Assembly (NCBI GenBank): GCA_964461295.1
Contig: CAYWTX010000278.1
Span: 1-7,902 of the forward strand
DNA: 7,902 bases
Direction: 5' to 3'
Source of the DNA: CAYWTX01 sp964461295
GTDB taxonomy: Bacteria > Planctomycetota > Phycisphaerae > SM23-33
The translations under genes were made by a program, and so were the position numbers. The notes beneath the pieces are model-generated. The model saw nothing but the letters and a program-made list of their open reading frames with translations. It ran no database searches and was not told the origin of the DNA. Below, piece after piece: positions 5,463 to 7,902 of the stretch (positions are counted from its first letter, which is position 1; each line of letters opens with the position of its first letter).

Positions 5463-7902
5463 CCATTGCTCTCCGCTTCCGAAACGCCGGCGCGTCGCCG
5501 GCCTGCTGCCCGAACGGAACCGGCCCAGCCTGGCCCGCTGTCCTTCCCGCCGCGATGTGCCGCGTCAGGGCGATCTCCGCCAGCAGCAACGCCAGCAGGA
5601 CCACCGCCACGTACTGCCACAGTTCCTTGCCCGGCACCCCGCCGGCCACTGCCGCCACCAATTCCGCGGCCGAGTCCACCCGCGCCAGCGTCTTGTCGGG
5701 CTCGACGCCCTCGCCGGCCGACTCCAGCAGCGCCCCGCGAGCGGCGGCGAGGTCTTCGTCGGTCAGCATCGCCATCGAGCTTTCGCCGCCGGGCGTGATG
5801 ACCGCGATCGCCACCGCGTTGCCGTCCAGCAGCGGCCCGAACCTGGCCGCAGCCTCGCTCTTCAGCATCACGCGGTACACCCCGCCCTGCCTCGCCTCGG
5901 CAAGTTGCAGACGCAGGCTCGCGCCATCCTGGAGCACCGTCGCCACCTGTCGCCCCCCCCCGGGCGTGAGCACGACCACCTCGTCGCCCTTTGCGTACAT
6001 CCCCGGCGTCGAAGGCGCACTCGTCGTCGAAGCGGAAGTCCTCGTCCCTTCCGGTGAACGCCCGCCGGCGGCGGGCGGCGCGGCCTTTCTTCCCCCGGGC
6101 GCCACGGTCTTCACTCCCCCGGGCGCCGGGGTCGCCGTCCGCGTCGAGGTTGACGCCGCCGAGGGCGCCTTCTCCCGCGTCGCCGGCAAGTCCACCACCA
6201 CCTCCGCGCCCGCGTTTACGTTCGCCGTCGCCGCCGCCCGGGCCGCCAGGTGGTACGTCAGTTCGTGCATCAGCGGCACGAAGCACTTCAGCGCCGGCAG
6301 GTTCGTGCCGGCCGTGTGCAGTCCGCACCCGGCCAGCATCACCCGCCCGCCGCCCAGCCGCCGCTCCAGCAGCAGCGGCTCGCCCCCCGCCAGACGCGCC
6401 GCCACCGTCTGCCCCTCGCCCGCCTCGATCTGCCAGTACGTCTCGAACGCCGCCCGCGCCGCGTCGGAGTTCCGCTCGTCCGCCAGTTTCGCCACGGCCG
6501 GGTGCGTCAGGCTGCCCGGCGCCAGGCCCGGCGGCTCGCCGCCTCCGCCGCACAACTTGACCAGCCGGCCCGGCAGCACGGCCTGCCCCGCCTCATCCTG
6601 CCAGGCGTTGTAGAACTTCGCCGACGCGTGCTTCCCGGCCGCCACCAGCAGCCCGCCGCCGCGCCGCACGTACGCCGCCAGTTCGTCGGCCGCCGCCTTC
6701 GGCAGCAGCGGCACGTCCGCCAGAATCACCACCGCGTATCGGTCCAGGTCCTTCTCGTCAGCCAGGTCCGTCGCCGCCACCGTCCGCGGGCGAATCATGC
6801 ACGCGCGCGTGTCGGCCTCGATCGCCGCCAGCGGCCCCCGCGGCGGCGCCAGCGCAATGGCCAGGTAGTCCGCCGCGCCCGCCAACGCCGTCTTCGACGG
6901 CGCCCCGTCCACGATCAGCACCCCAAGCTCCGACAGCACATCCACCACGCGCTGGGCCGAGTCGTCCGCCGGCATGTCATCCGCCTCGGCCAGCGCCGCG
7001 GTCACCACATGCCGCCCCGCACGTTCCAGCCGCAGGCGAAACAGCAACGTCTCGGCCGCGTTGGGCCCCAGCGACTCCACCTTCGCCTCGCCGGCCGCCT
7101 TGCCGTCCACCAGCAGCCGCACCTCCTGCCCCGTCAGCACCTCGGTGCCCGTGTTCTCCACTCGCACGGCCGCTTCCACGGGCCGGTCCGTGCCGATGAT
7201 CCGCCGCCCGAACGTCAGGTCGGTCACCGCGAGGTTGCGGAACGTCGCGGGCGCCCCGAGCACGCGCACGATGATCTGCGGCGGCACCGGGTGCGCCCGC
7301 AACCCCGAGCCGATCTGTCGCCACGCCGCCGCCGCACGCACGTCCCACCCCGCGTCCTGCCCGTCCGTGATCACCACGATCTTCCGCGCCGGGTTGGCCC
7401 CCTCGCCTAGCGCCGCCGATGCAAGCTGAAGCGCCGGCCCCACGCGCATCGTGCCCCCCCCGGCCGTCGCGCCAGCCAGCGCCGCCTCCACCTCCTGGCG
7501 GTCCGTCGTCGGCCGCGAGACGATCGCCTGCGGCGACGCGCCGGCCACGATCACCGACACGCCGTCGCCGCGCGCGCACGCGGCGAGCACGATGCGGGCC
7601 TCGTCCACCGCCCGCTGGAAGTTCGTCCGCCCCTCGTGCGCCAGAGACATCGACCCCGAACCGTCGATCACGATCGCCACGTCCTGCCGCCCGCCGCCGA
7701 AGCTCCACCGCGACTTCTGGTAGACGTGTTCGAACGCCGCCGCCGCGGCCGGAAGCACCAACAGCACCGCCCCCGCCACCAGCAGCGTCCGCCTCAGCCG
7801 CCGCCGGCTCCACGTCACCGCCGCCAGCGAGAACGCCACCGCCCCGAGCAACACGCACGGAAACAGCACGACCCACGTCGCGCTGGGACGGCTGGGCAGG
7901 AA
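5449..7902 (-). CDS. Membrane-anchored VWA / CARDB-like / amidotransferase-like protein (5' end missing)
   Basis: The frame is open to the window edge and ends at TGA (5451-5449). A GTG at 7869 could start it, but eleven in-frame codons precede that, so the true start is probably outside. Numbered from the GTG: two membrane helices (about 3-20 and 28-46, separated by SRRRLRR), a VWA domain (63-205) with a complete metal site DGSGS (69-73), T140 and TDG (168-170), a CARDB-like beta-sandwich (about 212-312), and an amidotransferase-like fold (about 314-545; LGVLIVDGAPS, YVRRGGGLLVAAG, FVPLMHELTYHLA) lacking the catalytic Cys. Then come a low-complexity Pro/Thr/Ala/Gly linker (564-624), a small beta domain (625-700) and a membrane helix (751-768) with a basic tail. 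The bulk should be outside the cytoplasm. It resembles planctomycete Bat-like VWA proteins often found near MoxR ATPase and DUF58 genes. The last residues and stop derive from the adjoining repeat. Confidence 0.88.
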   Translation of the reverse strand, partial: FLPSRPSATWVVLFPCVLLGAVAFSLAAVTWSRRRLRRTLLVAGAVLLVLPAAAAAFEHVYQKSRWSFGGGRQDVAIVIDGSGSMSLAHEGRTNFQRAVDEARIVLAACARGDGVSVIVAGASPQAIVSRPTTDRQEVEAALAGATAGGGTMRVGPALQLASAALGEGANPARKIVVITDGQDAGWDVRAAAAWRQIGSGLRAHPVPPQIIVRVLGAPATFRNLAVTDLTFGRRIIGTDRPVEAAVRVENTGTEVLTGQEVRLLVDGKAAGEAKVESLGPNAAETLLFRLRLERAGRHVVTAALAEADDMPADDSAQRVVDVLSELGVLIVDGAPSKTALAGAADYLAIALAPPRGPLAAIEADTRACMIRPRTVAATDLADEKDLDRYAVVILADVPLLPKAAADELAAYVRRGGGLLVAAGKHASAKFYNAWQDEAGQAVLPGRLVKLCGGGGEPPGLAPGSLTHPAVAKLADERNSDAARAAFETYWQIEAGEGQTVAARLAGGEPLLLERRLGGGRVMLAGCGLHTAGTNLPALKCFVPLMHELTYHLAARAAATANVNAGAEVVVDLPATREKAPSAASTSTRTATPAPGGVKTVAPGGRKAAPPAAGGRSPEGTRTSASTTSAPSTPGMYAKGDEVVVLTPGGGRQVATVLQDGASLRLQLAEARQGGVYRVMLKSEAAARFGPLLDGNAVAIAVITPGGESSMAMLTDEDLAAARGALLESAGEGVEPDKTLARVDSAAELVAAVAGGVPGKELWQYVAVVLLALLLAEIALTRHIAAGRTAGQAGPVPFGQQAGDAPAFRKRRAMVNAK

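Noticed and set aside
5953..5961. Run of nine C as a phase-variation tract
   Set aside because: It encodes Gly-Gly-Gly in frame within a high-GC gene. Similar runs occur elsewhere (7454-7461, 714-720) and nothing suggests a switch.

Overview
The window is GC-rich DNA that most resembles an uncultured planctomycete (Planctomycetota, perhaps Phycisphaerae-like). This rests on architecture, not on a database search. Two large membrane-anchored proteins combine a von Willebrand factor A (VWA) domain with an inactive glutamine-amidotransferase-like fold, and they are followed by a secreted protein with the planctomycete/verrucomicrobial 'YLNG ... NVLAVELH' carbohydrate-binding-like domain. All three real genes lie on the minus strand, so the biological reading order is from 7902 down to 1. 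The many long plus-strand open frames are GC-rich shadows.

Layout in transcription order. (1) 7902-5449: a VWA / CARDB-like / amidotransferase-like membrane protein, missing its 5' end at the window edge. (2) 5462-4843: a composite repeat array with three 120-bp units, two 65-bp blocks and shorter 27-31-bp sub-repeats. Its last unit runs into the end of gene 1 and supplies the stop codon. (3) 4842-4615: a leader without a gene, holding a decayed copy of the repeat hairpin and two small stem-loops. (4) 4614-1282: a second, larger VWA membrane protein (1110 aa) whose VWA domain is interrupted by a helical, coiled-coil-like insertion of more than 200 residues. (5) 1281-1045: a short gap with a diverged, oppositely oriented fragment of the same repeat. 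(6) 1044-1: the start of an exported protein with a galactose-binding-like domain and what looks like the beginning of a GH123/DUF4091-type module, cut by the window edge.

The two VWA proteins are predicted to hold their VWA and amidotransferase-like domains outside the cytoplasmic membrane, between N-terminal and C-terminal membrane segments. This is the layout of the Bat-like / MoxR-associated VWA proteins common in planctomycetes. They probably form one functional unit whose partners (MoxR ATPase, DUF58) would lie upstream, outside the window. The third gene has its own good ribosome-binding site and may be unrelated. The least ordinary parts are the dispersed repeat family and the split VWA domain.
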